Shown piece after piece: positions 33,893-45,304 of a stretch of DNA of 64,000 bases; positions within the stretch are counted from its first letter, which is position 1, and each line of letters starts with the position of its first letter. Both the position numbers and the translations under genes were made by a program. Under the pieces are notes generated by a model. It was given only the letters and a program-made list of their open reading frames with translations. It was not told the origin of the DNA and did not search any database. Source of the stretch: Nocardioides deserti (GTDB lineage: Bacteria; Actinomycetota; Actinomycetes; Propionibacteriales; Nocardioidaceae); the NCBI RefSeq assembly GCF_014266025.1, contig NZ_JACMYC010000008.1, positions 124,001-188,000 of the forward strand, written 5' to 3'.

Positions 33893-34531
33893 GTGAGCAG
33901 CCCCGCCACCCCGTCCGCCAAGTCCTCCGTGCTCGGCCTCGTCGCCGGCCTGGTGGTGCTCGCGCTGCTGGTGGTCTTCGCCGTCCTGCTGCCCAAGACG
34001 GTCGACGGCGACGCCGGCGCCGAGGAGCCGATCGGCCTGCCCGACACGCTGCCGGGCGGCTACACGGCCTCCGACCTGGACGAGGCGTTCGCCGAGCAGT
34101 ACGACGCCGAGCAGGCCGGAGTCGTCGCCGACCGCGAGTCCGCGTCCCGCGAGCGCACCGACGAGGTGCTGGACGAGGTCTACGACTACGCGGCCGAGAC
34201 CCGCGTCTACGCCAGCGAGGACCTGTCGACGGCCGTCTCCGTGCAGGCCTTCCGCGCCGCCGGCGGCGCGTTCGCGCCGGAGCGCATCAGCGAGGCCGAC
34301 GCGGCCGCCGCCGGCGGGGCCACCCAGGAGCTGGTCCGCGAGGGCGACGCGGTGTGCATCGTGCAGCGCGCGGCGGCCGACCCCGCCGCCGGCGCCCCGC
34401 AGGGCGACACCCCGTCGTACGTCTCCTGCCAGCGCAGCGAGGACGACCTGACCGTCCAGGCGGCGGCCGGGGCGATGACGCCCGAGGACCTCGTGGCCCT
34501 CGTCGACGCCGCCTGGGACGCGGTCGCCTGA
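33893..34531 (+). CDS. Membrane-anchored hypothetical protein
   Basis: A 212-residue protein with one N-terminal helix (SVLGLVAGLVVLALLVVFAV) and an acidic extracytoplasmic domain with two Cys (GDAVCIVQRA and SYVSCQRSED) that could form a disulfide. AGGAG lies seven bases before the GTG. It precedes menG by 44 bp in the same direction. No family recognised. Confidence 0.75.
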   Translation: MSSPATPSAKSSVLGLVAGLVVLALLVVFAVLLPKTVDGDAGAEEPIGLPDTLPGGYTASDLDEAFAEQYDAEQAGVVADRESASRERTDEVLDEVYDYAAETRVYASEDLSTAVSVQAFRAAGGAFAPERISEADAAAAGGATQELVREGDAVCIVQRAAADPAAGAPQGDTPSYVSCQRSEDDLTVQAAAGAMTPEDLVALVDAAWDAVA

Positions 34532-34575
34532 GCCGCGGGTACGCCGTGGGGACAGCGGCGCCGTAGGGTTCCGTC

Positions 34576-35265
34576 GTGGCCCGCGCAGAGCTCGACAAGC
34601 AGCCGACCGATGTCCGTCGGATGTTCGACGCGGTGGCGCGTCGCTACGACCTGACCAACGACGTCCTCTCGCTCGGGCAGGACCGCCGCTGGCGGCACGA
34701 GGTCATCGAGGCGGTCGACGCCGGCTGGGGCGACCTGGTGCTCGACCTGGCCGCCGGCACCGGCACCTCGAGCCAGCCCTTCGCGGACCGCGGCGCCACC
34801 GTCGTGCCGTGCGACTTCTCCCTCGGCATGCTCCGCGTCGGCAAGAAGGCGCGGCCGGCCCTGCCGTTCACCGCCGGTGACGGGACGCGGCTGCCGTTCG
34901 CCGACGACACCTTCGACGCGGTCACGATCTCCTTCGGCCTGCGCAACATCGTCGACCCGCTGGCCGGCCTGCGCGAGATGCGGCGGGTGACCAAGCCCGG
35001 CGGGCGCCTGGTGGTCTGCGAGTTCAGCCACCCCACGCACGCCGGCTTCCGCACCGTCTACCTCGAGTACCTGATGAAGGCGCTGCCGGCGATCGCCCGC
35101 ACGGTCTCCTCGGCGCCGGACGCCTACGTCTACCTGGCGGAGTCCATCCGCGCCTGGCCGGACCAGCGCGGCCTGGCCGACCTCGTCGCCGAGGCCGGCT
35201 GGCAGCGCCCCGAGTGGCGCGACCTCTCCGCGGGCATCGTCGCCCTCCACCGCGCGTCGAAGTAG
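34576..35265 (+). CDS. menG: Demethylmenaquinone methyltransferase
   Basis: A 229-residue SAM-dependent UbiE/MenG enzyme making menaquinone. It has the N-terminal [17 protein letters not shown], the SAM loop [16 protein letters not shown], and the family signature region [16 protein letters not shown] and [14 protein letters not shown]. It is the final step in the pathway built by the men genes of this window and lies just before the nuo operon. Confidence 0.95.
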   Translation: MARAELDKQPTDVRRMFDAVARRYDLTNDVLSLGQDRRWRHEVIEAVDAGWGDLVLDLAAGTGTSSQPFADRGATVVPCDFSLGMLRVGKKARPALPFTAGDGTRLPFADDTFDAVTISFGLRNIVDPLAGLREMRRVTKPGGRLVVCEFSHPTHAGFRTVYLEYLMKALPAIARTVSSAPDAYVYLAESIRAWPDQRGLADLVAEAGWQRPEWRDLSAGIVALHRASK

Positions 35266-35272
35266 CCGCGCC

Positions 35273-35322
35273 GGCCCGTCTCCGGGCCACCCTCGCCCCG
35301 GCGTGTTCTCCACCACGCCGGG
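35273..35322 (+). terminator. Two hairpins after menG
   Basis: GGCCCG-TCTC-CGGGCC at 35273-35288, then a stronger one, CCCGGCGTG (35297-35305) pairing with CACGCCGGG (35314-35322) around an 8-base loop. No T-run follows. They separate menG from the nuo promoter region; the rest of 35323-35545 holds the Rex-like box and no gene. Confidence 0.6.
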
Positions 35323-35473
35323 CGTGCACGCGCGCGTTCCCGCAGGTCAGGATGGGGATGCATATCGGCAACGTCCGCATGCCCTAAATGCCCAGGTCAG
35401 ACCGGGTGCAGCCGGTTCCCACCCCCGGCGTGCGCCATCCCGGGACGAGTGGCACTATGTGTCCCGCACCACT

Positions 35474-35491
35474 TAGTGATTCGGTTCACAA
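35474..35491 (+). promoter_or_regulatory. Rex-like operator upstream of nuoA
   Basis: TAGTGATTCGGTTCACAA matches the Rex operator TTGTGAANNNNTTCACAA at 12 of 14 specified bases, with one perfect half-site. It lies 54 bp before the nuoA start. Rex represses respiratory genes including nuo in Streptomyces when NADH/NAD+ is low. Confidence 0.65.
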
Positions 35492-35545
35492 GGTCACATG
35501 TGGGCGGAGAAGCGACGCTGATCGACGTTCCGAACAGGAGTGCCC

Positions 35546-35905
35546 GTGGAGCTGTACACACCGGTGCTGGCCCTCGTCGTGCTGGCCGGGCTGTTCGCGG
35601 TCGGCTCGGTCGCGATGAGCGCCCTGGTCGGGCCGAAGCGCTACAACCGCGCACGGCTCGACAGCTACGAGTGCGGCATCGAGCCCACCCCGCAGCCGAT
35701 CGGCGGCGGGCGGTTCCCGGTGAAGTACTACACGGTCGCGATGACCTTCATCATCTTCGACGTCGAGATCATGTTCCTGGTCCCGTGGGCGGTCTACTTC
35801 GACCAGCTCCACTGGTTCGGCCTGGTCGCGGTCGTCCTCTTCCTCTTCAACATCACCATCGCCTACGCCTACGAGTGGCGCCGCGGTGGACTCGACTGGG
35901 ACTGA
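35546..35905 (+). CDS. nuoA: NADH-quinone oxidoreductase subunit A
   Basis: A 119-residue three-helix membrane subunit of complex I. It contains the conserved DSYECGIEP and [16 protein letters not shown], with the acidic pair facing the quinone channel. AGGAG five bases upstream favours the GTG at 35546 over one six bases earlier that overlaps it. It is first of fourteen nuo genes behind the Rex-like box. Confidence 0.95.
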   Translation: MELYTPVLALVVLAGLFAVGSVAMSALVGPKRYNRARLDSYECGIEPTPQPIGGGRFPVKYYTVAMTFIIFDVEIMFLVPWAVYFDQLHWFGLVAVVLFLFNITIAYAYEWRRGGLDWD

Positions 35906-35920
35906 CCGAGGGGCTGCACG

Positions 35921-36471
<551 letters not shown>

Positions 36472-36475
<4 letters not shown>

Positions 36476-37212
36476 GCGGTGACGAGCCCGGCAAGGCGCC
36501 CGACCAGCGCGCGGTCGACGAGTCCCCGGAGAACGCGCCCGCCACGCTCGACCCCGAGGTGCGCGCCGTCGGCGCCCGCCACGGCATGTTCGGGACCAAG
36601 GGGTCCGGCGACACCAGCGGGTACGGCGGTCTGGTGCAGCCGGTGGTGTACCCCGGCCTCGCCCGTCGCCCGCTCGACGGCTGGCACGAGGAGGTCGCGT
36701 CCGCGCTCGACGCGGCCCTCGCCGCCGCCGGCGTGTCCGACGCGGTCGAGGGGATCGTCGTCCACCGCGGCGAGATCACCTTCCACGTCCGCCGCGACGG
36801 GCTGCCCGCGGTCGCCCGCGCGCTGCGCGACGACCCGTCGCTGCGTTTCGAGGTGCTCAGCGGTGTCAGCGGCGTGCACTACCCGGATGACAAGGACCGC
36901 GAGCTGCACGCGGTCTACCACCTGCTGTCGATGACGTGGAACCGCCGGATCCGCGTCGAGGTGGCCGTCCCCGACGCCGACCCGCACCTGCCGTCGGTCG
37001 TGGCGACGTACCCCACCGCCGACTGGCACGAGCGCGAGACCTACGACATGTTTGGCCTGGTCTTCGACGGCCACCCCGCGCTCACGCGCATCCTCATGCC
37101 CGACGACTGGCCGGGCCGCCCCCAGCGCAAGGACTACCCGCTGGGCGGCATCCCCGTGGAGTACAAGGGCGGCACCGTCCCGCCGCCCGACCAGCGACGG
37201 AGCTACAACTGA
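36472..37212 (+). CDS. nuoC: NADH-quinone oxidoreductase subunit C
   Basis: A 246-residue peripheral subunit. The first 60 residues are an acidic extension, and the conserved 30-kDa-subunit domain ends [37 protein letters not shown]. The ATG overlaps the nuoB stop. Its own stop overlaps the ATG of a 30-codon spacer reading frame that leads into nuoD. Confidence 0.95.
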
Positions 37213-37304
37213 TGTCACCCCACGACGTTCTCGACCTCCCCCGCTTCGCTCCTCCGGCCGACAACGCCGCGGGGACCCCGACGTCTCGGAGTGATCAGTC
37301 ATGA
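37212..37304 (+). other. Coupled spacer with 30-codon frame between nuoC and nuoD
   Basis: The frame starts in TGATG at the nuoC stop and ends in ATGA at the nuoD start, so it bridges the two genes without a gap. It reads [20 protein letters not shown] and onward. The DNA resembles the nuoD-nuoE spacer (shared CACCCCACGA, CGCTTCGCT, CCGCGGGG). It may be a dispersed repeat inserted in the operon rather than a functional peptide. Confidence 0.6.
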
Positions 37305-38641
37305 CCGCTGACCAGGACATGTACGCGAGCTCGACCGAGACCACCGAGGGCCGGGTCTTCACCGTCTCCGGCCAGGACTGGGACCAGATCGCCGAGGGCC
37401 TCGCCGAGGACGACAGCGACCGGATCGTCGTCAACATGGGCCCCCAGCACCCGTCGACCCACGGCGTGCTGCGGCTGATCCTCGAGCTCGAGGGCGAGAC
37501 GGTGACCGAGGCCCGCTGCGGCATCGGTTACCTCCACACCGGCATCGAGAAGAACATGGAGTTCCGCTCCTGGGTCCAGGGCGTCACGTTCTGCACCCGG
37601 ATGGACTACCTCTCCCCGTTCTTCAACGAGGCGACCTACTCCCTGGGCGTCGAGCGGCTGCTGGACATCGAGGACCAGGTCCCTGAGAAGGCCGACGTCA
37701 TGCGGGTGCTCCTCATGGAGCTCAACCGCATCTCCTCCCACCTCGTCGCGATCGCGACCGGCGGCATGGAGATCGGCGCGCTGACCGTGATGACGGTCGG
37801 GTTCCGCGAGCGCGAGCTGGTGCTGGACCTCTTCGAGCTGATCACCGGCCTGCGGATGAACCACGCGTTCATCCGCCCCGGCGGCGTCGCCCAGGACCTC
37901 CCGCCCGGTGCGCTGGACGAGATCCGCGCGTTCGTGGCGCTCATGCGCAAGCGCCTGCCGGAGTACGCCGCGCTGTGCAACGCCAACCCGATCTTCAAGG
38001 CCCGTCTCGAGAACGTCGGCACGCTCGACCTCGAGGGCTGCGTCGCGCTCGGCCTGACCGGCCCCGTGCTGCGCAGCACCGGGTACCCCTGGGACCTGCG
38101 CAAGTCCGAGCCGTACTGCGGCTACGAGACCTACGACTTCGACGTGCAGACCTGGGACACCGCCGACTCCTACGGCCGCTTCCGCATCCGTCTCAACGAG
38201 ATGTGGGAGTCGCTGAAGATCGTCGAGCAGGCCGCGGACCGGCTCGCCGGGCTCGAGGGCGCGCCGGTGATGATCGAGGACAAGAAGATCGGCTGGCCCA
38301 GCCAGCTGGCCATCGGCAGCGACGGCATGGGCAACTCCCTCGACCACATCCGCCACATCATGGGCGAGTCGATGGAGGCGCTGATCCACCACTTCAAGCT
38401 GGTGACCGAGGGCTTCCGGGTCCCGGCCGGCCAGGCCTACGTCCCGGTGGAGTCGCCCCGCGGCGAGCTCGGCGCCCACGTCGTCTCCGACGGGGGCACA
38501 CGCCCCTTCCGCGCGCACTTCCGCGACCCGTCGTTCACGAACCTGCAGGCGACCAGCGTGATGAGCGAGGGCGGGATGATCTCCGACGTCATCGTCGCGA
38601 TCGCCTCCATCGACCCCGTCATGGGAGGTGTCGACCGATGA
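37301..38641 (+). CDS. nuoD: NADH-quinone oxidoreductase subunit D
   Basis: A 446-residue 49-kDa-type subunit that with NuoB forms the quinone site. It has [15 protein letters not shown] and [12 protein letters not shown] near the N-terminus, and [16 protein letters not shown] and the C-terminal DPVMGGVDR (the family ends D-R). A stop lies three codons upstream in frame, fixing the ATG. Confidence 0.97.
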   Translation: MTADQDMYASSTETTEGRVFTVSGQDWDQIAEGLAEDDSDRIVVNMGPQHPSTHGVLRLILELEGETVTEARCGIGYLHTGIEKNMEFRSWVQGVTFCTRMDYLSPFFNEATYSLGVERLLDIEDQVPEKADVMRVLLMELNRISSHLVAIATGGMEIGALTVMTVGFRERELVLDLFELITGLRMNHAFIRPGGVAQDLPPGALDEIRAFVALMRKRLPEYAALCNANPIFKARLENVGTLDLEGCVALGLTGPVLRSTGYPWDLRKSEPYCGYETYDFDVQTWDTADSYGRFRIRLNEMWESLKIVEQAADRLAGLEGAPVMIEDKKIGWPSQLAIGSDGMGNSLDHIRHIMGESMEALIHHFKLVTEGFRVPAGQAYVPVESPRGELGAHVVSDGGTRPFRAHFRDPSFTNLQATSVMSEGGMISDVIVAIASIDPVMGGVDR

Positions 38642-38724
38642 TCTCCACCCCACGAAGTTCTTCGCTCCTCCGCTTCGCTCCCCCGCGAACAACTCCGCGG
38701 GGGCCCCGAAAGGTCGATGGTTGA
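38638..38724 (+). other. Coupled spacer with 28-codon frame between nuoD and nuoE
   Basis: A frame from ATG 38638 (overlapping the nuoD stop as ATGA) reads [20 protein letters not shown] and onward and ends in TGATG on the nuoE start. The DNA contains a perfect hairpin, CCCCCGCG pairing with CGCGGGGG around eight bases. In another frame it is open into nuoE from GTG 38628 and would add a 32-residue N-terminal extension to NuoE. It is related to the nuoC-nuoD spacer. Confidence 0.6.
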
Positions 38725-39536
38725 TGGGCACGAAGTTGAATCACGAGTCGCTGGCGGAGCTCCGCGAGATCGCGGCCCGCTACCCCCAGCCGCGCTCCGG
38801 CCTGCTGCCGATGCTGCACCTGGTGCAGTCGGTCGAGGGACGGATCACCCCGGAGGGGATCGAGGCCTGCGCCGACGTGCTGGGCATCTCCGCGGCCGAG
38901 GTCAGCGGCGTCGCGACCTTCTACACGATGTACAAGCGCAAGCCGGTCGGCGACTACCACGTCGGCGTCTGCACCAACACGCTGTGCGCGGTGATGGGCG
39001 GCGACGAGATCTTCGCCCGGCTCAAGGACCACCTCGACGTCGGCAACGACGAGACCACCGCCGACGGCAAGGTCACGCTGGAGCACCTCGAGTGCAACGC
39101 GGCCTGCGACTACGCCCCGGTGATGATGGTCAACTGGGAGTTCGTCGACAACCAGACCCCCGAGTCGGCGGTGCAGCTGGTCGACGACCTGCGCGCCGGC
39201 AACGAGGTCCGCTCCACCCGCGGTCCGCGCATCTGCACCTGGCGCGAGGCCGCGCGCGTGCTCGCGGGCTTCCCCGACGGCCGCGCCGACGAGGGCCCGG
39301 GTGCCGGCCCGGCCTCGCTGGTCGGCCTCGGCATCGCGACCGAGCGCGGCTGGTCCGCGCCGGACGCCGACCGCGCCGACCGCGCCGACGGGTCGACCGA
39401 CCACCCGGTCGCGGAGGAGCCCCGCCAGGAGGCGGCGGCCACCGCCGACGCCGGCACCAAGGAGGCGGAGGCCGCCGTGGTCGAGAAGGAGAGCCCGACG
39501 ACCGGGACGGCCGCGGAGAAGGGAGACGCCCGATGA
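38724..39536 (+). CDS. nuoE: NADH-quinone oxidoreductase subunit E
   Basis: A 270-residue 24-kDa-type subunit with a [2Fe-2S] cluster (N1a). The ligands are in [13 protein letters not shown] and [11 protein letters not shown]. The thioredoxin-like domain ends near residue 175; the last 90 residues are an Ala/Glu/Asp-rich tail unlike the usual 160-200-residue protein. I take the ATG at 38724, giving [20 protein letters not shown]; a longer start at 38628 through the spacer is possible. Confidence 0.93.
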   Translation: MGTKLNHESLAELREIAARYPQPRSGLLPMLHLVQSVEGRITPEGIEACADVLGISAAEVSGVATFYTMYKRKPVGDYHVGVCTNTLCAVMGGDEIFARLKDHLDVGNDETTADGKVTLEHLECNAACDYAPVMMVNWEFVDNQTPESAVQLVDDLRAGNEVRSTRGPRICTWREAARVLAGFPDGRADEGPGAGPASLVGLGIATERGWSAPDADRADRADGSTDHPVAEEPRQEAAATADAGTKEAEAAVVEKESPTTGTAAEKGDAR

Positions 39537-40885
39537 GCAGCGCTGCGACCGGGACGACCGACACCCTCACCCCCGTGCTCACCGCGGGGTGGGCCGACGA
39601 GCGGTCCTGGACCCTCGACGCCTACGCCCGCCGCGGCGGGTACGCCGCGCTCGACAAGGCGTTCGCGATGGGTCCCGACGCCGTGATCGAGGCGGTCAAG
39701 GACTCCGGCCTGCGCGGCCGCGGCGGCGCAGGCTTCCCGACCGGGATGAAGTGGTCCTTCATCCCGCAGGAGAACCCGAACCCGAAGTACCTCGTCGTCA
39801 ACGCCGACGAGTCCGAGCCGGGCACCTGCAAGGACATCCCGCTCATGATGGCCAGCCCGCACACGCTGGTCGAGGGCGTCATCCTCAGCAGCTTCGCCAT
39901 CCGCGCGCACACGGCGTTCATCTACATCCGCGGCGAGGTCCTCCACGTCATCCGCCGGGTCCAGGCCGCCGTCGCCGAGGCGTACGCCGCCGGGCACCTC
40001 GGTCGGGACATCCACGGCTCCGGCTACGACCTCGACGTCGTGGTGCACGCCGGCGCCGGCGCCTACATCTGCGGCGAGGAGACCGCGCTGCTCGAGGGCC
40101 TCGAGGGCCGCCGCGGGCAGCCGCGCCTGCGCCCGCCGTTCCCCGCCGTGGCCGGCCTCTACGCCAGCCCGACGGTCATCAACAACGTCGAGTCGATCTC
40201 GTCGGTGCCGAGCATCATCGCCAACGGCGCCGAGTGGTTCTCCAGCATGGGCACCGAGAAGTCCAAGGGCTTCGGGATCTTCTCCCTCTCCGGCCACGTG
40301 CAGCGCCCGGGGCAGTACGAGGCGCCGCTGGGCATCACCCTGCGCCAGCTCATCGACCTCGCCGGCGGCATCCGCCAGAAGCCGGACGGCCAGGGCCACG
40401 AGCTCAAGTTCTGGACACCCGGCGGCTCGAGCACGCCGCTGCTGACCGCCGAGCACCTCGACGTGCCGCTGGACTTCGAGGGCGTCGGCGCGGCCGGGTC
40501 GATGCTCGGCACCCGTGCGCTCCAGATCTTCGACGAGACCGTCTGCGTGGTGCGGGCGGTGCTGCGGTGGACGGAGTTCTACAAGCACGAGTCCTGCGGC
40601 AAGTGCACCCCGTGCCGCGAGGGCACGTGGTGGCTGGTGCAGACGCTCGCCCGCCTCGAGAAGGGCCAGGGCAGCGAGGCCGACCTCGACCTGCTGCTCG
40701 ACCAGTGCGACAACATCCTGGGCCGCTCCTTCTGCGCGCTGGGCGACGGCGCCACCAGTCCGATCTCCAGCTCGATCAAGTACTTCCGCGAGGAGTACCT
40801 CGCCCACCTCACGCACGGCGGCTGCCCGTTCGACCCGGCCGCCTCGACCGCGTGGGCCGACCGCACCGTGGGAGCGACGGCATGA
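39533..40885 (+). CDS. nuoF: NADH-quinone oxidoreductase subunit F
   Basis: A 450-residue NADH dehydrogenase subunit with FMN and the N3 [4Fe-4S] cluster. It has the NADH site [16 protein letters not shown], the FMN-site [14 protein letters not shown], and the cluster ligands in [12 protein letters not shown] plus the later SFCALGDGA. The ATG overlaps the nuoE stop. Confidence 0.97.
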   Translation: MSSAATGTTDTLTPVLTAGWADERSWTLDAYARRGGYAALDKAFAMGPDAVIEAVKDSGLRGRGGAGFPTGMKWSFIPQENPNPKYLVVNADESEPGTCKDIPLMMASPHTLVEGVILSSFAIRAHTAFIYIRGEVLHVIRRVQAAVAEAYAAGHLGRDIHGSGYDLDVVVHAGAGAYICGEETALLEGLEGRRGQPRLRPPFPAVAGLYASPTVINNVESISSVPSIIANGAEWFSSMGTEKSKGFGIFSLSGHVQRPGQYEAPLGITLRQLIDLAGGIRQKPDGQGHELKFWTPGGSSTPLLTAEHLDVPLDFEGVGAAGSMLGTRALQIFDETVCVVRAVLRWTEFYKHESCGKCTPCREGTWWLVQTLARLEKGQGSEADLDLLLDQCDNILGRSFCALGDGATSPISSSIKYFREEYLAHLTHGGCPFDPAASTAWADRTVGATA

Positions 40886-43293
40886 CCCTGCAACAGGACC
40901 GGACCGACCTGGTCTCCCTCACCATCGACGGCGTCCAGGTCAGCGTCCCGAAGGACACGCTGGTCATCCGCGCGGCCGAGCAGGTCGGCATCCAGGTCCC
41001 GCGCTTCTGCGACCACCCGCTGCTCGCGCCGGTCGGCGCGTGCCGCCAGTGCCTGGTCGACGTCCCCGACGCCGGCAACGGCCGCGGCTTCCCCAAGCCG
41101 CAGGCCTCCTGCACGCTGCCGGTCGCTGAGGGCATGGTCGTCAACACCCAGGCGACCAGCGAGGTGGCCGACAAGGCGCAGCAGGGCGTCATGGAGTTCC
41201 TGCTCATCAACCACCCGCTGGACTGCCCGGTCTGCGACAAGGGCGGCGAGTGCCCGCTGCAGAACCAGGCGATGTCCAACGGCCGCGGCGAGTCCCGCTT
41301 CGCGGCCTCCGGCGGCGTCAAGCGCACCTACCCCAAGCCGATCAACATCTCCGCGCAGGTGCTGCTCGACCGCGAACGCTGCGTGCTCTGCGCCCGCTGC
41401 ACCCGCTTCTCCGAGCAGATCGCGGGCGACCCGTTCATCGCCCTGGTCGAGCGCGGCGCGCTGCAGCAGGTCGGGATCTACGAGAAGGAGCCCTTCGAGA
41501 GCTACTTCTCCGGCAACACCATCCAGATCTGCCCGGTCGGCGCGCTGACCAGCGCGGAGTACCGCTTCCGCTCGCGCCCCTTCGACCTCGTCTCCACCCC
41601 GGCCGTCGCCGAGCACGACGCCTGCGGTTCCGCGATCCGCGTCGACCACCGTCGTGGCAAGGTCATGCGCCGCCTGGCGGGCAACGACCCCGAGGTCAAC
41701 GAGGAGTGGATCACCGACAAGGACCGCTTCGCGTTCCACTACGCGCAGCAGCCCGACCGGCTGACCTACCCGCAGGTGCGCGACACCGACGGCTCGCTGC
41801 GGCCCGCGTCGTGGCCCGAGGCCTTCGCGGTCGCCGCCCGGGGCCTGGCCGACGCCGGCGCCGTGGGCGTGCTGCCCGGCGGCCGGCTCACCGCCGAGGA
41901 CGCCTACGCCTACAGCGTCTTCGCGCGCGTCGCGCTCGGCACCAACGACGTCGACTTCCGCGCCCGCCCGCTCTCGGCCGAGGAGGCGGACTTCCTCGCC
42001 TCCGAGGTCGTGCTGACCGGCCCGTGGGACGGTGCGGTGACGTACGCCGACCTCGAGGCCGCGCGGACCGTCGTCCTGCTCGGGCTCGAGCCGGAGGACG
42101 AGGCCGGCGCGATCTTCCTGCGGCTGCGCAAGGCGTCCGGGCGGGGCACGCGCGTGCTCTCGGTCGCGCCCTTCAGCAGCCGCGGCCTGCGCAAGATGAA
42201 CGGCGTGCTGGTGCCGGCGGTGCCCGGCACCGAGGCGCAGGCGATCGAGGCGCTGGCCGAGCACTCCGAGCACGGCCTGGACAAGGACACGGTCCTGCTG
42301 GTGGGGGAGCGGCTCGCGACCTCGCCCGGCGCCCTGACCGCGGCGGCCGCGCTCGCCCGGCGTACCGGCGCCCGGCTCGCGTGGGTGCCACGCCGGGCCG
42401 GCGACCGCGGTGCGGTCGAGGCCGGCTGCCTGCCGACCCTGCTGCCCGGCGGCCGCCCGGTCGCCGACCCCGCCGCCCGCGTCGACGCCGCCACCACCTG
42501 GGGCGTCGACTCCCTGCCCGAGGCCCCCGGCCGCGACGCCGACCAGATCGTGGCCGCGCTCGTCTCCGGCGAGCTCGGCGGCGTGGTCGTCGGCGGCGTG
42601 GACCCCGACGACACCGCCGACCCGGCCGCGACCCGCGCCGCGCTGCGCGCCGCCCGCTTCGTGGTCGCGCTGGAGGTCCGCGAGACCGACGTGACCCGCG
42701 AGGCCGACGTGGTCCTCCCGGTCGCGCCGGTCAGCGACAAGGCCGGCACGTTCATCACCTGGGAGGGCCGCCCGCGGCCCTTCGACGCGGTCTTCACCAA
42801 TCCCGCCTCGCTGCCCGACCTCCGCGTCCTCGCCGGCATCGCCGAGGAGCTCGCGGTGCTCGGCCGGGGCCGCCCGCTCGGCTTCCGCACGGTCGCCGAC
42901 GTCCGCGCCCGGATGGAGGAGCTCGGCGGCTGGGACGGCGAGCGACCGGCCCCGCGCGCGGAGCTGGTGGCGTCCGCCGCCACCGCGAGCGACGGCCTGG
43001 TGCTCGCGACCTGGAAGCAGATGCTCGACCTGGGCTCGATGCAGGACGGCGACGCCGCCCTGCGGGCGACCGCCCGGATGCCCGTGGCGCGGATCAGCGC
43101 AGCGACCTACGACGCCGTCGGGCCGACCGTCACCATCACCGGTGACCGCGGCTCGGTGACGCTGCCGGCCGAGATCACCGACGACCTGGTCGACGGCGTG
43201 GTCTGGGTGCCGGCGAACTCCTTCGGCGACGGGGTGCTGGCCGGCCTGGCCTCACCCGGGTCCCGCGTGAGCCTGAAGGGAGCAGGCCGATGA
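40882..43293 (+). CDS. nuoG: NADH-quinone oxidoreductase subunit G
   Basis: An 803-residue 75-kDa-type subunit. The N-terminal ferredoxin-like part has [16 protein letters not shown] (N1b), the His-ligated N5 region in [17 protein letters not shown], and a further cluster segment [14 protein letters not shown] with ICPVGAL. The rest is the molybdopterin-oxidoreductase-like body, which carries no cofactor in complex I. The ATG overlaps the nuoF stop. Confidence 0.96.
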   Translation: MTLQQDRTDLVSLTIDGVQVSVPKDTLVIRAAEQVGIQVPRFCDHPLLAPVGACRQCLVDVPDAGNGRGFPKPQASCTLPVAEGMVVNTQATSEVADKAQQGVMEFLLINHPLDCPVCDKGGECPLQNQAMSNGRGESRFAASGGVKRTYPKPINISAQVLLDRERCVLCARCTRFSEQIAGDPFIALVERGALQQVGIYEKEPFESYFSGNTIQICPVGALTSAEYRFRSRPFDLVSTPAVAEHDACGSAIRVDHRRGKVMRRLAGNDPEVNEEWITDKDRFAFHYAQQPDRLTYPQVRDTDGSLRPASWPEAFAVAARGLADAGAVGVLPGGRLTAEDAYAYSVFARVALGTNDVDFRARPLSAEEADFLASEVVLTGPWDGAVTYADLEAARTVVLLGLEPEDEAGAIFLRLRKASGRGTRVLSVAPFSSRGLRKMNGVLVPAVPGTEAQAIEALAEHSEHGLDKDTVLLVGERLATSPGALTAAAALARRTGARLAWVPRRAGDRGAVEAGCLPTLLPGGRPVADPAARVDAATTWGVDSLPEAPGRDADQIVAALVSGELGGVVVGGVDPDDTADPAATRAALRAARFVVALEVRETDVTREADVVLPVAPVSDKAGTFITWEGRPRPFDAVFTNPASLPDLRVLAGIAEELAVLGRGRPLGFRTVADVRARMEELGGWDGERPAPRAELVASAATASDGLVLATWKQMLDLGSMQDGDAALRATARMPVARISAATYDAVGPTVTITGDRGSVTLPAEITDDLVDGVVWVPANSFGDGVLAGLASPGSRVSLKGAGR

Positions 43294-44630
43294 CCTCGCT
43301 CGTGGCGCCGCTGCTGTCGACGCTGGCCGTCGACGACCTCTCGGCGTTCGGCAACGACCCGCTGTGGGTCGTCCTCCTCAAGACCCTGCTGATCTTCGTG
43401 GTCCTGGTCCTGCTGACGCTGTTCAACATCTGGTGGGAGCGCCGGGTCGTGGCCCGGATGCAGCACCGGATCGGCCCGAACGTCAACGGGCCCTTCGGCC
43501 TGCTGCAGTCGCTGGCCGACGGCGTGAAGCTGGCGCTGAAGGAGGACATCATCCCCAAGGCCGCCGACAAGGTGGTCTTCCTCCTCGCCCCGGTCCTGGC
43601 CGTCATCCCGGCGTTCGTGACCTTCAGCGTCATCCCGTTCGGGCCCGAGGTGCGGATCCCGTTCACCGACACCGTCACCCCGCTCCAGCTGACCGACATG
43701 CCGGTCGCGGTGCTGTTCGTGATGGCGATCGCCTCGATCGGCATCTACGGCATCGTGCTGGGCGGCTGGTCCAGCGGCTCGACGTACTCCCTGCTCGGCG
43801 GCCTGCGCTCGAGCGCCCAGATGATCTCCTACGAGGTCTCGATGGGCCTGGCGCTCGTCTCGGTGTTCCTCTACGCCGGCTCCGCCTCGACCTCGGAGAT
43901 CGTCGACGCGCAGGACTCGCTGTGGTTCGGGCTGGTGCTCGCACCGTCGTTCGTCATCTACGTCATCTCGATGGTCGGCGAGGTCAACCGCGCACCCTTC
44001 GACCTCCCCGAGGCCGAGGGCGAGCTGGTCGGCGGCTTCCACACGGAGTACTCCTCGCTGAAGTTCGCCCTGTTCTTCCTCGCCGAGTACATCAACATGG
44101 CGACCGTCTCGGCGGTCGCGACCACGCTGTTCCTGGGCGGCTGGCGCGCGCCGTTCTGGATCGACCGGGTGTGGGCGGGCGCCAACGAGGGCTACGTCCC
44201 GCTGATCTGGTTCTTCGGGAAGATGCTGTTCTTCATCTTCCTGTTCATCTGGCTGCGCGGGTCCCTGCCGCGGCTGCGCTACGACCAGTTCATGAACTTC
44301 GGCTGGAAGGTGCTGATCCCGGTCGCCCTGGGCTGGACCGTCGCCGTCTCCGTCATCCGCGCGGTCACGCTCGACGGCGGCCTCGACCGGCAGTACGTCC
44401 TGGTCGCGCTCGCCGTGCTGGCCGCGGTGTTCCTCGCCGTCATGTTCTTCGGCCAGGACAGCGACGAGCCGGCCGCGCGGACCACCCGCCCGGCGCCCGA
44501 GCCGACCGGCGGCTTCCCGGTCCCGCCGATGCCCGCCGGCGGCCCCGTCCGTGGTGCCGCCCGACCGTTGACCTTCGCGACCCCTGCCACCCAGGGGAGC
44601 GCCGCCGAGGCGGAGGAGGAGAGCCGATGA
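43290..44630 (+). CDS. nuoH: NADH-quinone oxidoreductase subunit H
   Basis: A 446-residue membrane subunit next to the quinone site. It has eight helices and the conserved [29 protein letters not shown], and the acidic loop [20 protein letters not shown]. The C-terminal 50 residues are a Pro/Gly-rich tail beyond the usual length. The ATG overlaps the nuoG stop. Confidence 0.97.
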   Translation: MTSLVAPLLSTLAVDDLSAFGNDPLWVVLLKTLLIFVVLVLLTLFNIWWERRVVARMQHRIGPNVNGPFGLLQSLADGVKLALKEDIIPKAADKVVFLLAPVLAVIPAFVTFSVIPFGPEVRIPFTDTVTPLQLTDMPVAVLFVMAIASIGIYGIVLGGWSSGSTYSLLGGLRSSAQMISYEVSMGLALVSVFLYAGSASTSEIVDAQDSLWFGLVLAPSFVIYVISMVGEVNRAPFDLPEAEGELVGGFHTEYSSLKFALFFLAEYINMATVSAVATTLFLGGWRAPFWIDRVWAGANEGYVPLIWFFGKMLFFIFLFIWLRGSLPRLRYDQFMNFGWKVLIPVALGWTVAVSVIRAVTLDGGLDRQYVLVALAVLAAVFLAVMFFGQDSDEPAARTTRPAPEPTGGFPVPPMPAGGPVRGAARPLTFATPATQGSAAEAEEESR

Positions 44631-45304
44631 CCGACGCACCGAGCGGCAGCTCGCCGGACCGGTCGGGCGAGCTGCCCAACGACCAGCCGACCGAGAAGCA
44701 GCGCTTCTGGGACCCCGTGGCCGGCTTCGGCGTCACGCTGCGGACGATGTTCAAGAAGGTGGTCACCGAGCAGTACCCCTTCGAGAAGCAGCCGACCGCC
44801 CCGCGCTTCCACGGCCGCCACCAGCTCAACCGCTGGCCGGACGGCCTGGAGAAGTGTATCGGGTGCGAGCTGTGCGCGTGGGCGTGCCCGGCCGACGCGA
44901 TCTACGTCGAGGGCGCCTCGAACGTCGACGCTCTGCCGAACGGGGAGGGTGACGGCTCCGGGCGCTACAGCCCCGGCGAGCGCTACGGCCGCGTCTACCA
45001 GATCAACTACCTGCGCTGCATCCTGTGCGGGCTGTGCATCGAGGCGTGCCCGACCCGCGCGCTGACGATGACCAACGAGTACGAGCTGGCCGACGACAAC
45101 CGCGCGGACCTCATCTACGAGAAGTCCGACCTGCTGGCCCCGCTGCTGCCCGGCATGGAGCAGCCGCCGCACCCGATGCTGCTCGGCTCCGACGAGGGCG
45201 ACTACTACCGCGGCACGTTCGCCGCGCCCCCCTCCCCGTCCACGTCGACCGCTCCGGCGACCACGGTCGACGACGACGCCACGCTGCGGGAGGCCGGCCG
45301 GTGA
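44627..45304 (+). CDS. nuoI: NADH-quinone oxidoreductase subunit I
   Basis: A 225-residue ferredoxin-type subunit with two [4Fe-4S] clusters (N6a, N6b): [16 protein letters not shown] and [16 protein letters not shown]. The N-terminal 30 residues and the Pro/Thr-rich C-terminus are extensions. The ATG overlaps the nuoH stop. Confidence 0.97.
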   Translation: MTDAPSGSSPDRSGELPNDQPTEKQRFWDPVAGFGVTLRTMFKKVVTEQYPFEKQPTAPRFHGRHQLNRWPDGLEKCIGCELCAWACPADAIYVEGASNVDALPNGEGDGSGRYSPGERYGRVYQINYLRCILCGLCIEACPTRALTMTNEYELADDNRADLIYEKSDLLAPLLPGMEQPPHPMLLGSDEGDYYRGTFAAPPSPSTSTAPATTVDDDATLREAGR

